From: Pseudomonas frederiksbergensis
GTDB lineage: Bacteria > Pseudomonadota > Gammaproteobacteria > Pseudomonadales > Pseudomonadaceae
DNA length: 64,000 bases
Assembly (NCBI RefSeq): GCF_003732665.1
Contig: NZ_MOBP01000003.1
Location: 309,582 to 373,581, forward strand
Direction: 5' to 3'
Shown: positions 1-9,357 of the stretch, piece by piece
Numbering within the stretch: position 1 is the first letter of the stretch
Layout: every line of letters begins with the position of its first letter
Notes under the pieces: model-generated
The model's database searches: none
What the model was told of the DNA's origin: nothing
What the model saw: only the letters and a program-made list of their open reading frames with translations
Made by a program: the position numbers and the translations under genes

Positions 1-90
1 CCGCAAGAAGTGCCGGTGGGCGTGATGACCGCACTGTTCGGCGCGCCGTTTTTCATTCTGTTGGCGCGGCGTGGAGGTCGTTATGGATAA
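1..90 (+). CDS. FecCD-family siderophore ABC permease, 3' end only
   Basis: Only the last 29 codons lie in the window; the frame opens at base 1 and stops with TAA at 88-90. The tail (PVGVMTALFGAPFFILLARR) matches the C-terminal PxGxxTAxxGxPxFxxLL motif of BtuC/FecC/FhuB permeases, the inner-membrane channel of iron(III)-siderophore or dicitrate importers. It overlaps the next permease gene by 8 bases, so the two are translationally coupled. The family is clear; the transported chelate cannot be told from this fragment. Confidence 0.85.
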   Translation, partial: PQEVPVGVMTALFGAPFFILLARRGGRYG

Positions 91-1114
91 GGTCCTGACC
101 TGGCGTCGCAGCGGGTTTTCCCGGCGGATCAATGTCGCAACGTTGTGGCGGCTGTTGGTTGCCGTGATGGTGACCGCGCTGATCATGCTTGGCTCGCTGT
201 CCCTGGGCAAAGTCATGTTGTCGCCTCTGGAAGTGCTGCGGATCCTGTTGTCGAACCAGGACGCGAGCCTGACGTTTATCGTTGAGCAACTGCGATTTCC
301 GCGCCTGCTGCTGGCGGCGTTGGTGGGTGCTGCGCTATCGGTGTCCGGGCTGATCCTGCAAAGCATCATCCGCAACCCATTGGCCTCGCCGGATTTGCTC
401 GGCATCACCAGCGGTGCGAGTGCGGCGGCGGTGTTGTATCTGTCGTTTTTCTCGGTGGCGTTGGGTCAGCAGTATCTGCCACTGGCGGCGATGCTCGGCG
501 CGGGCCTGGCGGCATTGGCGATCTATTTGCTGGCGTGGAAGCAGGGGACTTCACCGCTGCGGCTGGTGTTGATCGGCGTCGGCATCTCCGCGATGTTGAC
601 CGCCGCCACCACGTTCATTCTGGTGTTCAGTCCGCTGACCACGACCCTGTCGGCTTATGTCTGGCTGACCGGCAGCGTGTACGGTGCCAGTTGGCCGGAA
701 CCGCTGGCGTTGGGTAAATGGTTGCTGGGCATTTGCCCGCTGCTGGTTTTTCTCGCTCGGCAGGTAATGGTGCAACAACTGGATGACAGCCTCGCCCAGG
801 GCATCGGCGTGCGCGTGCAGTGGCTGCGAGCGGGTTTGTTGCTGGTCAGCGTGGCGTTGGCCGGTGCGGCGATTGCCTGGGGCGGGGCGATTGCGTTTGT
901 CGGGCTGATTGCGCCGCACATTGCCAAGCGTCTGGTGGCGCCGGGTTTCGGTGGTCAAGCGGTGATGGCCGCGCTGGTCGGCGCCAACCTTGTGGTGCTG
1001 GCCGACCTCGCCGGGCGCACGCTGTTTTTGCCGCTGGATTTGCCCGCCGGGATTTTTGTCGCCGTACTGGGCACACCCTTTTTTCTCTATCTGTTGGTTA
1101 AACAACGTCATTAA
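83..1114 (+). CDS. Iron(III)-siderophore ABC transporter permease (FecCD family)
   Basis: A 343-residue integral membrane protein with about ten hydrophobic segments. It carries the FecCD signatures: an LRFPRLLLAALVGAALSVSG segment near residues 75-95, NPLASPDLLGI near 105, and GGAIAFVGLIAPHIAKRLV near 270-290, the cytoplasmic loop that contacts the ATPase. It would form the second half of the permease dimer with the upstream partial gene. The start is ATG 83, six bases after GGAGG at 73-77; a GTG at 71 in the same frame has no ribosome site. The next gene follows at once. The substrate is probably a ferric hydroxamate, citrate or similar chelate, but is not determined. Confidence 0.93.
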   Translation: MDKVLTWRRSGFSRRINVATLWRLLVAVMVTALIMLGSLSLGKVMLSPLEVLRILLSNQDASLTFIVEQLRFPRLLLAALVGAALSVSGLILQSIIRNPLASPDLLGITSGASAAAVLYLSFFSVALGQQYLPLAAMLGAGLAALAIYLLAWKQGTSPLRLVLIGVGISAMLTAATTFILVFSPLTTTLSAYVWLTGSVYGASWPEPLALGKWLLGICPLLVFLARQVMVQQLDDSLAQGIGVRVQWLRAGLLLVSVALAGAAIAWGGAIAFVGLIAPHIAKRLVAPGFGGQAVMAALVGANLVVLADLAGRTLFLPLDLPAGIFVAVLGTPFFLYLLVKQRH

Positions 1115-1126
1115 GGAATGCAACGT

Positions 1127-1918
1127 ATGACGTCGATTGCAAGTCGCGGCCTGACCCTGAGTTATCAGCGCCAGGTGATTATCGACGCGCTGGACATGCA
1201 ACTGCCCCAAGGCAAGATTTCGGTATTGATCGGCAGCAACGGCTGCGGCAAAAGCACCTTGCTCAAATCCTTCGCCCGATTGCTGAAACCGCAGCAGGGT
1301 TCGGTGATTCTCAACGGGGTGGATATCCAGCAGAAATCCACGGCGGCGGTGGCTCGGGAATTGGCGATTTTGCCCCAGACGCCGAGCGCGCCGGAGGGGA
1401 TTACTGTCCGGCAATTGGTGGCGTTGGGGCGTTATCCGTATCAGAGCTGGATGCAGCAGTGGTCGGCGGAAGATGAAGCCATGGTCAACCGCGCCCTGGC
1501 GCAAACCAGCCTGTTGGCCCTGGCGGATCGGCCGGTGGACGCGTTGTCCGGCGGGCAACGCCAGCGTGCGTGGATCGCCATGACCCTGGCCCAGGACACC
1601 GGCATCGTGCTGCTCGACGAGCCGACCACGTTCCTCGACCTGGCGCACCAGATCGAAGTGCTGGACCTGCTGCGCGACCTCAATCGGCTGGAAAACAAAA
1701 CCATCATCATGGTGCTGCACGACCTCAACCTGTCCTGCCGTTACGCCGACCACATGGTGGCCGTGCACAACCAGACCGCGTTCGCCCAGGGCCGGCCCGA
1801 TGAGGTGTTGACCGAGGCGCTGGTCAAAACCGTGTTCGACCTCAATTGCCGGATCATCCCCGATCCGTTCTTCGGGACGCCGTTGTGCATTCCGTTTGGC
1901 CGGGAACTGCCGCAATGA
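1127..1918 (+). CDS. Iron-siderophore ABC transporter ATP-binding protein (FecE/FepC type)
   Basis: The 263-residue ATPase has Walker [10 protein letters not shown], the signature [10 protein letters not shown], Walker [12 protein letters not shown] and the switch histidine in [10 protein letters not shown], in family order and spacing. It energises import by the two FecCD permeases encoded just upstream. ATG 1127 is chosen because AAGGA (1113-1117) lies nine bases before it; the in-frame ATG at 1118 touches that site. The stop overlaps the start of the FhuF-like gene (ATGA), indicating one operon. No periplasmic binding protein or receptor is visible in the window; they probably lie to the left. 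Confidence 0.94.
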   Translation: MTSIASRGLTLSYQRQVIIDALDMQLPQGKISVLIGSNGCGKSTLLKSFARLLKPQQGSVILNGVDIQQKSTAAVARELAILPQTPSAPEGITVRQLVALGRYPYQSWMQQWSAEDEAMVNRALAQTSLLALADRPVDALSGGQRQRAWIAMTLAQDTGIVLLDEPTTFLDLAHQIEVLDLLRDLNRLENKTIIMVLHDLNLSCRYADHMVAVHNQTAFAQGRPDEVLTEALVKTVFDLNCRIIPDPFFGTPLCIPFGRELPQ

Positions 1919-2700
1919 ATCTGGCGGGGCATTTCACTGAGGCAGAGTGGGCGGTGCTGTCCGGCGGGTTGCGGCTCAAGGACAGCGCCGAGCGCGATCC
2001 GCTGCGAGCGCTGATGGCCAGGGACTTGTTGCAAGAAGAGGTGTGCGAGCAATTGCTGGACACGTTGGGACCGATCATTGGCTCGCCAACCCGGGCGATT
2101 ACTGCCTCGCTGTTGGGCAAGCGTTTGTCGTTCCTGGCGACTGGAGCGTGTTTGTATGCGATGTCGGTGTACGACAAAGGGTTGCTGTTGTCCCTCGACA
2201 ACACGGTGGTCGAATTCGGCCACGATGATGGCTTGTGGACCTCGTCGTTCCCGCTGCTTCACGGTCAGCCGCTGACCTATGGCGTCAACGAGCGCGAAGC
2301 CTGGCGCGAGGCCCTGGTGCAGGCGCTGTTCGCCGGATTGCTGAAACCGTTGTGGCAGACCTTCAACAAAGTCACGGGTGTGTCCCGGCGCATCCTCTGG
2401 GAAAACACGGCGGTGCGGGTGTATTCGCTGTATGAAAAACGCATGGCGAAAATCGACGATCCAGTGACCCGCGAGCGTTATGAAGCGGATTTTCAGTGGC
2501 TGCTCACCCAAGCCGAGCCGGCGCTGTTTGGCCTCGATTACAACCCGCTGAGCCATTTCCGCCGGCCGCCGACATTGGTGGACGAAGGGCAGCGCAGCAT
2601 TCGTTTTCGCCGCACCTGTTGCTTCTATTATTTGGCTACTGAGCCTGCGGAATACTGCTCGACTTGCCCATTGCTGCGTCCGGGGAAAAAGTGCCGATGA
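1915..2700 (+). CDS. FhuF-like siderophore-iron reductase
   Basis: The 261-residue protein ends in the FhuF/2Fe-2S motif Cys-Cys-x11-Cys-x2-Cys (Cys235, 236, 248, 251), which in FhuF holds a [2Fe-2S] cluster on the cytoplasmic side and reduces iron in imported ferric-siderophore. A WxxTFNKVTG segment in the middle is also typical of the family. Its place directly after the siderophore ABC transporter, with ATGA overlaps on both sides, supports release of iron from the imported chelate. The start is the overlapping ATG at 1915; an upstream in-frame extension to 1846 would lie inside the ATPase gene and is rejected. Confidence 0.88.
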   Translation: MNLAGHFTEAEWAVLSGGLRLKDSAERDPLRALMARDLLQEEVCEQLLDTLGPIIGSPTRAITASLLGKRLSFLATGACLYAMSVYDKGLLLSLDNTVVEFGHDDGLWTSSFPLLHGQPLTYGVNEREAWREALVQALFAGLLKPLWQTFNKVTGVSRRILWENTAVRVYSLYEKRMAKIDDPVTRERYEADFQWLLTQAEPALFGLDYNPLSHFRRPPTLVDEGQRSIRFRRTCCFYYLATEPAEYCSTCPLLRPGKKCR

Positions 2701-3332
2701 GTTACCTGATCAACCCTCGCCAGCAACGGGTCAGCCCGGAGTTGATCGATAAATACCGGGCGATCCCATCGTCCACCATCGGCCATTTTTCCGACCACGG
2801 CTTCCTGCGCGGAATCAAACCGGTGTTCAACGACATCCGAATGGTTGGCAACGTGGTCACGGTCAAAGTCTTCCCGCCGGATGGCAGCGTTTTGCGTGAA
2901 GCGTTGTTGCTGAGTGAGCCGGGGGATGTGCTGGTGATCGAATGTGTGGGCGATCAAGAGTGCGGTTGTTGGGGCGAATTGCGGACCCTGGCCGGGTTGA
3001 TCAAGGGGTTGGCTGGGGTGGTGGTGTCCGGCGCGGTGACCGATGTCAGCGCGCTACGCCAACATGGATTGCCGGTGTTTTGTCGCGACGTGAGCGCGTT
3101 CACCACCCGGGGCATTGGCGTCCGAGGGGAGGTGAATCAGCCGATCCAGGTTGGCGAAATTCGGGTGCAACCGGGGGATTTGGCCATCGGTGACGATGAC
3201 GGCGTGTATATCCTCGACGCCGGGCGTACGGCCGATCTACTGCCGGGATTATTGGCCAAAGAAGAAACCGATCAACGCCGCCGCGCAGAATTCCTCCAAA
3301 GACTCGCAACCCGACGTACCCAGAACCTGTAG
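2697..3332 (+). CDS. RraA-family protein (possible HMG/CHA aldolase)
   Basis: The 211-residue product has the RraA/dimethylmenaquinone-methyltransferase-like fold motifs: SSTIGHFSDHG near the N-terminus, GDVLVIECVGDQECGCWGEL around residue 80, GVVVSGAVTDVSAL near 110 and the metal-site DDDGVY near 180. Relatives are class II 4-hydroxy-4-methyl-2-oxoglutarate/oxaloacetate aldolases, or RNase E inhibitors (RraA). RraA proper is about 160 residues, so the longer aldolase-like branch is likelier. Translation is coupled to the FhuF-like gene (ATGA). A role in breaking down a carboxylate siderophore or citrate-type ligand is an inference from context only. Its stop codon lies inside the left arm of a REP element. 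Confidence 0.75.
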   Translation: MSYLINPRQQRVSPELIDKYRAIPSSTIGHFSDHGFLRGIKPVFNDIRMVGNVVTVKVFPPDGSVLREALLLSEPGDVLVIECVGDQECGCWGELRTLAGLIKGLAGVVVSGAVTDVSALRQHGLPVFCRDVSAFTTRGIGVRGEVNQPIQVGEIRVQPGDLAIGDDDGVYILDAGRTADLLPGLLAKEETDQRRRAEFLQRLATRRTQNL

Positions 3333-3403
3333 GAGCGAGGCTTGCCCGCGAAGGCGTCCTCACTGGCGCTAAAAGCTTCGCGGGCAAGCCTCGCTCCTAC
3401 AGG
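3326..3403. repeat. REP-type inverted repeat (REPIN-like)
   Basis: Two perfect 28-base arms, 3326-3353 and 3376-3403, are complementary and flank a 22-base spacer. The arm holds the Pseudomonas core TAGGAGCGAGGCTTGCCCGCG. It is positioned to act as a transcript 3' end for the iron-transport operon and includes the stop codon of the preceding gene. Confidence 0.9.
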
Positions 3404-3661
3404 GATCCGTGTGTTTCATCGATAGAGATCAGCGTTTTTCATCGAGCTATTGCCGCGCAACGCAGCAATACTTTGATTCTTCGGTCAGTTTTTTTGTAAC
3501 AGGTTGTTTGCCGCAAGCGCAGAAACCTATAAAGTTAACCTTTCGGTCAGCTTTGCACTGTCAACACAGCCTTTTGCTTCGTCCAAAAGCGCTCCTGCAA
3601 GACTCGAGATCCCCAGAACATAACCAGAAGGGCGGACCCATAACCGCCCAGAGGATGATCC

Positions 3662-6493
3662 ATGTCCAACCGTGATATCTCCCGGCGCTCGTTCCTTCAG
3701 GGCGGGCTGGTGGCGGGTGTGAGCGTGACGCTTACACCGCTCAGCTCCCAGGCGCTGGCGGCCTTGATGGAAAACAGCGTGACCGTGCCGTCCGAGCAAT
3801 GGCTCGGCAACAACGGCAAGGCGCGCCAACGTAACGACGCCTTGTCCAAGGTCTGCGGCAGCAAGGTCTTTGCCCGCGACATCCGCGCCAAGGACATGCC
3901 GGGCTGGCCCCAACAGCAGGGCCACGCCATGTTGCTGAAAATCACCAAGGCCGATCGCATCTACGCAGGCTATGACCTGGCGTGGCTCGGCGCCGATTTG
4001 CAGCCCGACCGCATCGTCACTGCCGCCGACCTGGACAAGGACGGCATCGTCTTCCCGGAAGAGCACGCCCCCGATCCGCTGCTGCCCGAAGGCAAAGTGC
4101 CGATGTTCATCGGCCACCCGGTGGCGATCCTGATCTGGAACGATTTCGAGCGTTTCCGCCAGGCCAAGGCCAAGCTCAAATTCAATGACAAAGCCATCCG
4201 CTATGGCGAAAAAACGCCGTTCTACGAAGGCGATCCCTACGGCAGCTTCCGCTATGTGCGGGTCGGCGGCGCGACCTCGGCGGACGAAGACGAATTCGCC
4301 AGCCTCAAGGATTCGATCCTGTTCCCGATGCTGAAAAACCGTCGCCCGGTGTGGAATTCCCAGCCTGACCTGCACGGCAACCTGACCGAGCGCGGACTGT
4401 TTTACGCCGACCGCATGAAGCAGCAAATCGACAGCCCGCCGGACAACTGGCTGGTGTTCGACGAACGCTACAAAACCCCGTCGATTGAACCCGCCGCGAT
4501 GGAACCGGACAACGGCAACGGCTGGTACGACCCGGCGACCAAGACCTTGCACTTCGTCGTCGCGACCCAGTGCCCACTGGAAGCCGCCACCGAAACCGCG
4601 AAGATGATCGCACCGTCGCGTTTCGGCCTGGCCAACCTGAACATGCACCCGGGCTACACCGTCGGTTACGGCTCCAAGGACCACAACATTTTCGTCTACT
4701 ACGCAGCCCTGGCCGCGTTGTACGGCGCCGGTGTGCCGGTGCGTCTGGCCAACGACCGCTACGAACAATTCCAGAGCGGGATCAAGCGTCACCCGTTCGA
4801 CATCCGCTACCAACTGGCCGTGGACAAGACCGATCACAGCTTCCAGATTTTTCGCGCCGAGATGAGCGTCGACGGCGGCGGACGGATCAACTACAGCCCG
4901 TCGGTGGCGGCGGTTGGCGCCACGGCGGCGCAGTCGATCTACTACATGCCGCAGAACGATTTGCAGGTCACGGCCTACCATTCCCGCGCCGTTGAAGCGG
5001 GTTCGATGCGCGGCTACGGCACCCTGCAAAGCATGGCGTCCACCGAGATGATGGTCGATGAAATCGCCGGTCGCCTCGGCATCGACGCCATCGACCTGCG
5101 CAAGAAAAACGCCATGCTCTCGGGCATGAAAAACACCCAGGGCGCGGTCCCGGCCGGTGCTTTGCGCCTGCACGAAATTCTCGACAAAGCCGCGGTCCAC
5201 GAAGTCTGGAAAAACCGTGACCTGATCAAGCTTCAGCGCGAAGCCGCCGACCCGGATCACTGGTACGGCGTCGGTTTCGCCATCTGCCAGAAAGACTTCG
5301 GCACCGGTTCCGAAGCGCCGATGGCCAGCATCGAATTTACCGCCGAGGGCCACGTGACCTTGCGTCATATCGGCATCGAAATCGGCACCGGCATGTCCAC
5401 TTCCCAAGCCTTGGTGGTGGCGGATTTCATCGGCATCCCGGCCACGGAAGTGAAGACCGGCGAAACCGAATGGAAAGAGTTGCAACTGATCACCGGCGGC
5501 AACCCGTACATCATGAGCCAGGCCGAACAGGACGGTTTCCTGCGCAACCCGCGCTGGGTCGGCAAACTCGCCTCGGCCTCGTCGGCGACCAACTCCGCCT
5601 ACTACTTCAGCCACGCTACCCGCGAAGCGTCCCGGGTACTGTTCAACCACGGCTTGTGGCCGGCGGCGTTGCAGATCTGGGGCCAGGGTCCTTACGGCGG
5701 CCAGGCCAACCCCTACGTGGTGCGCCGCGAAGACGCGCATTGGGTTGACGGCAAGCTCACCGCCAACGGCATGCAACCGCTGAGCTTCGAGCAACTGGCA
5801 AAACACGCCCACGAAAAAGGCCTGGTGACTGGCGCCACCGTGCACGGTTTCAACCGCTGGAGCTGGGCCGAGGCCGAGTTCAGCATCGACGGCGTGCGCG
5901 AGCGTCTGCCCCTCGACGGCCTGGCCGTGAAGTACGGCGACGGCGCACCGAAGGCGAAACTGGCGCAGATGACCAGCGCCGGTTTCCACTTGCTGGACCG
6001 GCAAAACGTGCACTACCCGGACGTGCAGTTGAACAATGCGGCGGTGACTTACTACAGCCCAGTCGCGACGCTGGTGGAATTGAAAGTGAACAAGGGGTCG
6101 GCCGAAGTGCAAGTGCTCAACCACCACTCGTGGGTCGAGTGCGGTCGGGTGCTGGTGGAAGAACTGGTCAGGGGCCAGCTCGAAGGCGGGATCGCCATGG
6201 GCATCGGCCATGCGCTGCTCGAAGAGATGCCGCTGTACGAAGGCGGGCCGGGGGAGGGTGACTGGAACTTCAACCGTTACCGCTTGCCGATGGCGCGCCA
6301 TGTCGCGGTGTGGAACCAGACCGCCGAGATCCTGCCGCCGCTGTCGCCAAGCGATCCATCGAAGGGCATTGCCGAAGTGGTGATGATCCCGGTGGTCGGT
6401 GCCATCGGTAACGCCGTGGCCCACGCCATCGGCAAACGGGTCCGCGACCTGCCTATCACTTCTGCACGCATCAAGGAGGCCCTCAATGGCTAA
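3662..6493 (+). CDS. Molybdopterin-binding subunit of a periplasmic xanthine dehydrogenase-family oxidoreductase
   Basis: The 943-residue subunit starts with a twin-arginine signal (SRRSFLQGG, then a hydrophobic stretch ending in ALA near residue 33), so it is exported folded. Further on it has the molybdenum hydroxylase pattern, including GSMRGYGTLQS around residue 445 and GIEIGTGMSTSQALVV around 575. The type resembles isoquinoline 1-oxidoreductase IorB and acetic-acid-bacterial aldehyde dehydrogenase large subunits. With the next two genes it should pass electrons from Mo through 2Fe-2S to a cytochrome c. It overlaps the 2Fe-2S gene by 8 bases. An aldehyde or N-heterocycle substrate is likely but unproven. 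Confidence 0.9.
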   Translation: MSNRDISRRSFLQGGLVAGVSVTLTPLSSQALAALMENSVTVPSEQWLGNNGKARQRNDALSKVCGSKVFARDIRAKDMPGWPQQQGHAMLLKITKADRIYAGYDLAWLGADLQPDRIVTAADLDKDGIVFPEEHAPDPLLPEGKVPMFIGHPVAILIWNDFERFRQAKAKLKFNDKAIRYGEKTPFYEGDPYGSFRYVRVGGATSADEDEFASLKDSILFPMLKNRRPVWNSQPDLHGNLTERGLFYADRMKQQIDSPPDNWLVFDERYKTPSIEPAAMEPDNGNGWYDPATKTLHFVVATQCPLEAATETAKMIAPSRFGLANLNMHPGYTVGYGSKDHNIFVYYAALAALYGAGVPVRLANDRYEQFQSGIKRHPFDIRYQLAVDKTDHSFQIFRAEMSVDGGGRINYSPSVAAVGATAAQSIYYMPQNDLQVTAYHSRAVEAGSMRGYGTLQSMASTEMMVDEIAGRLGIDAIDLRKKNAMLSGMKNTQGAVPAGALRLHEILDKAAVHEVWKNRDLIKLQREAADPDHWYGVGFAICQKDFGTGSEAPMASIEFTAEGHVTLRHIGIEIGTGMSTSQALVVADFIGIPATEVKTGETEWKELQLITGGNPYIMSQAEQDGFLRNPRWVGKLASASSATNSAYYFSHATREASRVLFNHGLWPAALQIWGQGPYGGQANPYVVRREDAHWVDGKLTANGMQPLSFEQLAKHAHEKGLVTGATVHGFNRWSWAEAEFSIDGVRERLPLDGLAVKYGDGAPKAKLAQMTSAGFHLLDRQNVHYPDVQLNNAAVTYYSPVATLVELKVNKGSAEVQVLNHHSWVECGRVLVEELVRGQLEGGIAMGIGHALLEEMPLYEGGPGEGDWNFNRYRLPMARHVAVWNQTAEILPPLSPSDPSKGIAEVVMIPVVGAIGNAVAHAIGKRVRDLPITSARIKEALNG

Positions 6494-7025
6494 CCGTCCG
6501 TTTCAACTGACCCTCAACGGTCAATCCGTCGGCCCGGTGGACATCCCTGATGACCTGCCGATGATCGATTACCTGCACGAATACAAAAACCTCACCGGCT
6601 CGCGCCTCGGCTGCGGCCAGGGCATCTGCCACGCCTGCGTGGTGATCGTCGACAACCCGGACGGCACCAGCGAAGAAGTGCGCACCTGCATCACCGGCGC
6701 GCATTACTTCGAAGGCAAGAAAGTGCGGACCATCGAAGGCCATGCGACCCGCGATGAGCAGGGCAAGGTCACCGAACTGAACCCGATCCAGCAGCGCTTC
6801 GTCGATGAATTCGCCTTCCAGTGCAGCTATTGCGCGCCGGGTTTCGTGAATGCCGCGACCGTGCTGGTCGAGAAGCTGCAGCGTCAGCCCATCGTCAAAA
6901 GTCAGTTGGAAAAAGTCATCGAGGACAGCCTCGGTCACCACATCTGCCGCTGCACCGGCTACGTGCGTTACTACAGCGCGACCCGCAACGTGCTGACCGA
7001 TCTCGGCCTGGTCAAGGAGGGTTAA
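6486..7025 (+). CDS. (2Fe-2S)-binding subunit of the molybdenum hydroxylase
   Basis: This 179-residue protein has the two cluster motifs of the small subunit of molybdenum hydroxylases: a plant-ferredoxin type set (Cys43, Cys48, Cys51, Cys68) and a helical-domain set (Cys113, Cys116, Cys154, Cys156 in CSYC and CRC). It has no signal peptide and would be carried out with the Tat-tagged large subunit. The start at 6486 lies inside the end of the large-subunit gene, preceded by AAGGAGG, and four bases separate its end from the cytochrome gene. It relays electrons between the Mo centre and the cytochrome. Confidence 0.93.
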   Translation: MANRPFQLTLNGQSVGPVDIPDDLPMIDYLHEYKNLTGSRLGCGQGICHACVVIVDNPDGTSEEVRTCITGAHYFEGKKVRTIEGHATRDEQGKVTELNPIQQRFVDEFAFQCSYCAPGFVNAATVLVEKLQRQPIVKSQLEKVIEDSLGHHICRCTGYVRYYSATRNVLTDLGLVKEG

Positions 7026-7028
7026 GCC

Positions 7029-8264
7029 ATGAACCGTTTACTTTCCCGCCTGGCATTGGCGGTTGGCCTGGCTGCGCCTGTGTTGCTGGCCCATGCGGAT
7101 GATCAAGTGAAGCGCGGCGAATACCTCGCCCGCGCCGCCGATTGCATGGCCTGCCACACCGCCCCGGGCGGCGCGCCGTATGCGGGCGGCCTGCCGATTG
7201 TTTCGCCGTTCGGCACCATCTACGGCACCAACATCACCCCGAGCAAAGAACACGGCATCGGCCTGTACAACGATGACGAATTCTTCGCCGCGCTCACCGA
7301 AGGCAAGCGCCGGGATGGCGCGAACCTGTACCCGGCGATGCCCTACACCTCGTATCACTTGATGCCGCGAGAAGACTCGGACGCGATTCACGCCTACTTG
7401 AAAACCGTCGAGCCGATTGAGCGCGCAGCACCGGTCACCAGCCTGAGCTTTCCGTTCAACGTACGACTGGGTTTGATCGGCTGGAACATTCTCTACGGCA
7501 AGGACGTGAAACTGGCGCCGACCGAGGGCAAAAGCGAGGAATTCAAGCGCGGCGAGTATATGGTCGAAGTGCTCGGCCACTGCGGCGAATGCCACACGCC
7601 ACGGGGTTTGCCCGGAGCGATGCAGCAGGACAAACGCCTGACCGGCGGCCTGCTCAACGGCTACCTGGCGCCAAGCCTGCTGGCCACTGATCTGGCCGCA
7701 CGCGGCTGGAATCACCAGGACTTGAGCACGTTCCTTAAACACGGGATGAGCGCCCAAGGCACGATGTTCAACGAGATGTTCCCGGTGTTCCACAACAGCA
7801 CCCAAGACCTCAACGACCCGGACCTGGCGGCGATGGCGACGTATCTGCTAGGCGACCCAGCCCCAGCGGCGAAAGTGCTGACTGAAGTGCCGTTGGACAA
7901 GATGAGCCCGAGTGCCCAACGCGGTCGCCAGGATTATCTGAACGTTTGCGCCGGTTGCCACGCACCGAACGGCGAGGGCAAACCGCACATCGCCGTGGCC
8001 ATGCGCGGCAACACCACGTTGCGCCTGGAAGACCCGCGCAACCTGCTGCGGGTGATCGAGGACGGCATCGGCGAGCAGAAATTCGCCGGGTTCGAACGCA
8101 TGCAACCGATGCCGGGGTTTGCCGACAAACTCAATCACGAGCAATTGACCGATCTGCTGAATTACCTGCGTCAGGGTTGGGGCGGTCAATCTGCTGAGTT
8201 GGCGGTGAGTGATGTGCAGAAGCTGCAAGCCGATGCGCCACCGGCCGAGCACAAGGCGCACTGA
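7029..8264 (+). CDS. Tri-haem cytochrome c subunit
   Basis: The 411-residue product starts with a Sec signal peptide (hydrophobic to about residue 22, AHA site) and contains three CxxCH haem sites at 39-43 (CMACH), 185-189 (CGECH) and 307-311 (CAGCH). This is the layout of the cytochrome subunit of membrane-linked alcohol and aldehyde dehydrogenases, which hands electrons to ubiquinone or an oxidase. The position within the Mo-hydroxylase operon gives the enzyme a respiratory outlet in place of NAD or oxygen. Confidence 0.92.
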   Translation: MNRLLSRLALAVGLAAPVLLAHADDQVKRGEYLARAADCMACHTAPGGAPYAGGLPIVSPFGTIYGTNITPSKEHGIGLYNDDEFFAALTEGKRRDGANLYPAMPYTSYHLMPREDSDAIHAYLKTVEPIERAAPVTSLSFPFNVRLGLIGWNILYGKDVKLAPTEGKSEEFKRGEYMVEVLGHCGECHTPRGLPGAMQQDKRLTGGLLNGYLAPSLLATDLAARGWNHQDLSTFLKHGMSAQGTMFNEMFPVFHNSTQDLNDPDLAAMATYLLGDPAPAAKVLTEVPLDKMSPSAQRGRQDYLNVCAGCHAPNGEGKPHIAVAMRGNTTLRLEDPRNLLRVIEDGIGEQKFAGFERMQPMPGFADKLNHEQLTDLLNYLRQGWGGQSAELAVSDVQKLQADAPPAEHKAH

Positions 8265-8265
8265 C

Positions 8266-9237
8266 ATGCAGCATCTCGATCTGCAAGTGGTACGCCGGGC
8301 GCTGGAATGGTCTGTCGCGGGTCAGCGGGTTTGGCTGTGCACGGTGCTCGCGACTTACGGCTCGGCGCCCCGTGCGCCGGGGTCGTTGCTGGCCGTGAAT
8401 GTGGACGGACAGTGGATTGGCTCGCTGTCCGGTGGCTGTGTTGAGGAAGATTTCCTTGAACGTGTCGCCGAAGGTTTGTTTGATCAAGCCGTCAGTGTCG
8501 TGCGTTACGGCGAAGGCGATGACCCGCGTTCTCGGGTGAGTCTGCCCTGCGGCGGCGTGCTCGATGTGCTGGTGGAGACGCTTGAATCGGATTGCGCGGT
8601 TCAGGCGCATCTGCGGGAACTGGAATCGGCGTTGCTCGGGCAGCGTCGGTTGATCCGCGAGGTCGATCTGGCCAGCGGTGCGCGCAGTGTGTTCGCCGAC
8701 AGCGAGCAAGGTGCGCGCATTGATCGTGAAATCGACCGGGTGCGCGTGCGGATCGGCGCGGCTCAGCGGTTGTTGCTGGCGGGGTATTCCAGCGTTGCCC
8801 AGGCCTGTGCGGAATTTGCCGTGGGCCTGGGGTTCGAGGTGATTCTGTGCGATCCACGGGATGAAGTGCTGGACGGTGTGGTGCTGGAAGGCGTCGAGAT
8901 TCGTCGGCAATTGCCGTCGATGTTTATCGCGGACGGCGGCTGTCACAGCGATACAGCGGTGGTGGCGTTGACCCACGATCCGCGGATTGATGATCTGGCG
9001 ATGATGGAAGCGGTGCGCACCGAGGCGTTTTATATCGGCGTGATGGGGTCGATGCAGACGTCACAGAAGCGTTTCGAACGGTTGCGCAGGATTGGTGGGT
9101 TGGGGGAGGTGGAGTTGGCGCGGATTCATGCGCCGATTGGCCTGAACCTCGGCAGTAAGACCCCGGCGGAAATTGCCTTGGCGGTCCTCGCTGACATCCT
9201 GCGAATCCGTAGCGGCATCGCACGGGATCAGCTCTAA
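8266..9237 (+). CDS. XdhC/CoxI-family molybdenum cofactor chaperone
   Basis: A 323-residue protein with an N-terminal XdhC/CoxI domain (TYGSAPRAPGSLLAV and LSGGCVEEDF in the first 70 residues) and a C-terminal Rossmann-like XdhC domain (GYSSVAQACAEFA, later GVMGSMQTSQKR). Members bind, sulphurate or insert Mo cofactor into their partner hydroxylase. One base separates it from the cytochrome gene, as the last gene of the operon. An inverted REP repeat follows directly. Confidence 0.9.
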   Translation: MQHLDLQVVRRALEWSVAGQRVWLCTVLATYGSAPRAPGSLLAVNVDGQWIGSLSGGCVEEDFLERVAEGLFDQAVSVVRYGEGDDPRSRVSLPCGGVLDVLVETLESDCAVQAHLRELESALLGQRRLIREVDLASGARSVFADSEQGARIDREIDRVRVRIGAAQRLLLAGYSSVAQACAEFAVGLGFEVILCDPRDEVLDGVVLEGVEIRRQLPSMFIADGGCHSDTAVVALTHDPRIDDLAMMEAVRTEAFYIGVMGSMQTSQKRFERLRRIGGLGEVELARIHAPIGLNLGSKTPAEIALAVLADILRIRSGIARDQL

Positions 9238-9245
9238 CCCCATTC

Positions 9246-9343
9246 CCCCTGTGGGAGCGGGCTTGCTCGCGAAAGCGGTGTGTCATTCAACATACATGTT
9301 GAAGGTTCTGACGCTTTCGCGAGCAAGCCCGCTCCCACAGGGG
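9246..9343. repeat. REP-type inverted repeat
   Basis: Perfect 32-base arms at 9246-9277 and 9312-9343 with a 34-base spacer. The arm core is GTGGGAGCGGGCTTGCTCGCG. It lies between the converging xdhC-like and LysR genes and may serve as a bidirectional transcript end. Confidence 0.9.
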
Positions 9344-9357
9344 ATATGTGTTGTTGG

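Noticed and set aside
551..1915. Long leftward open frame of 454 codons across the siderophore ABC genes
   Set aside because: It is fully antisense to two strongly supported genes; long shadow frames are expected in GC-rich DNA.
3527..6424. 965-codon leftward frame opposite the molybdenum hydroxylase
   Set aside because: Antisense to a gene with clear Tat signal and motifs; its predicted protein is rich in His, Arg and Val with no domain.
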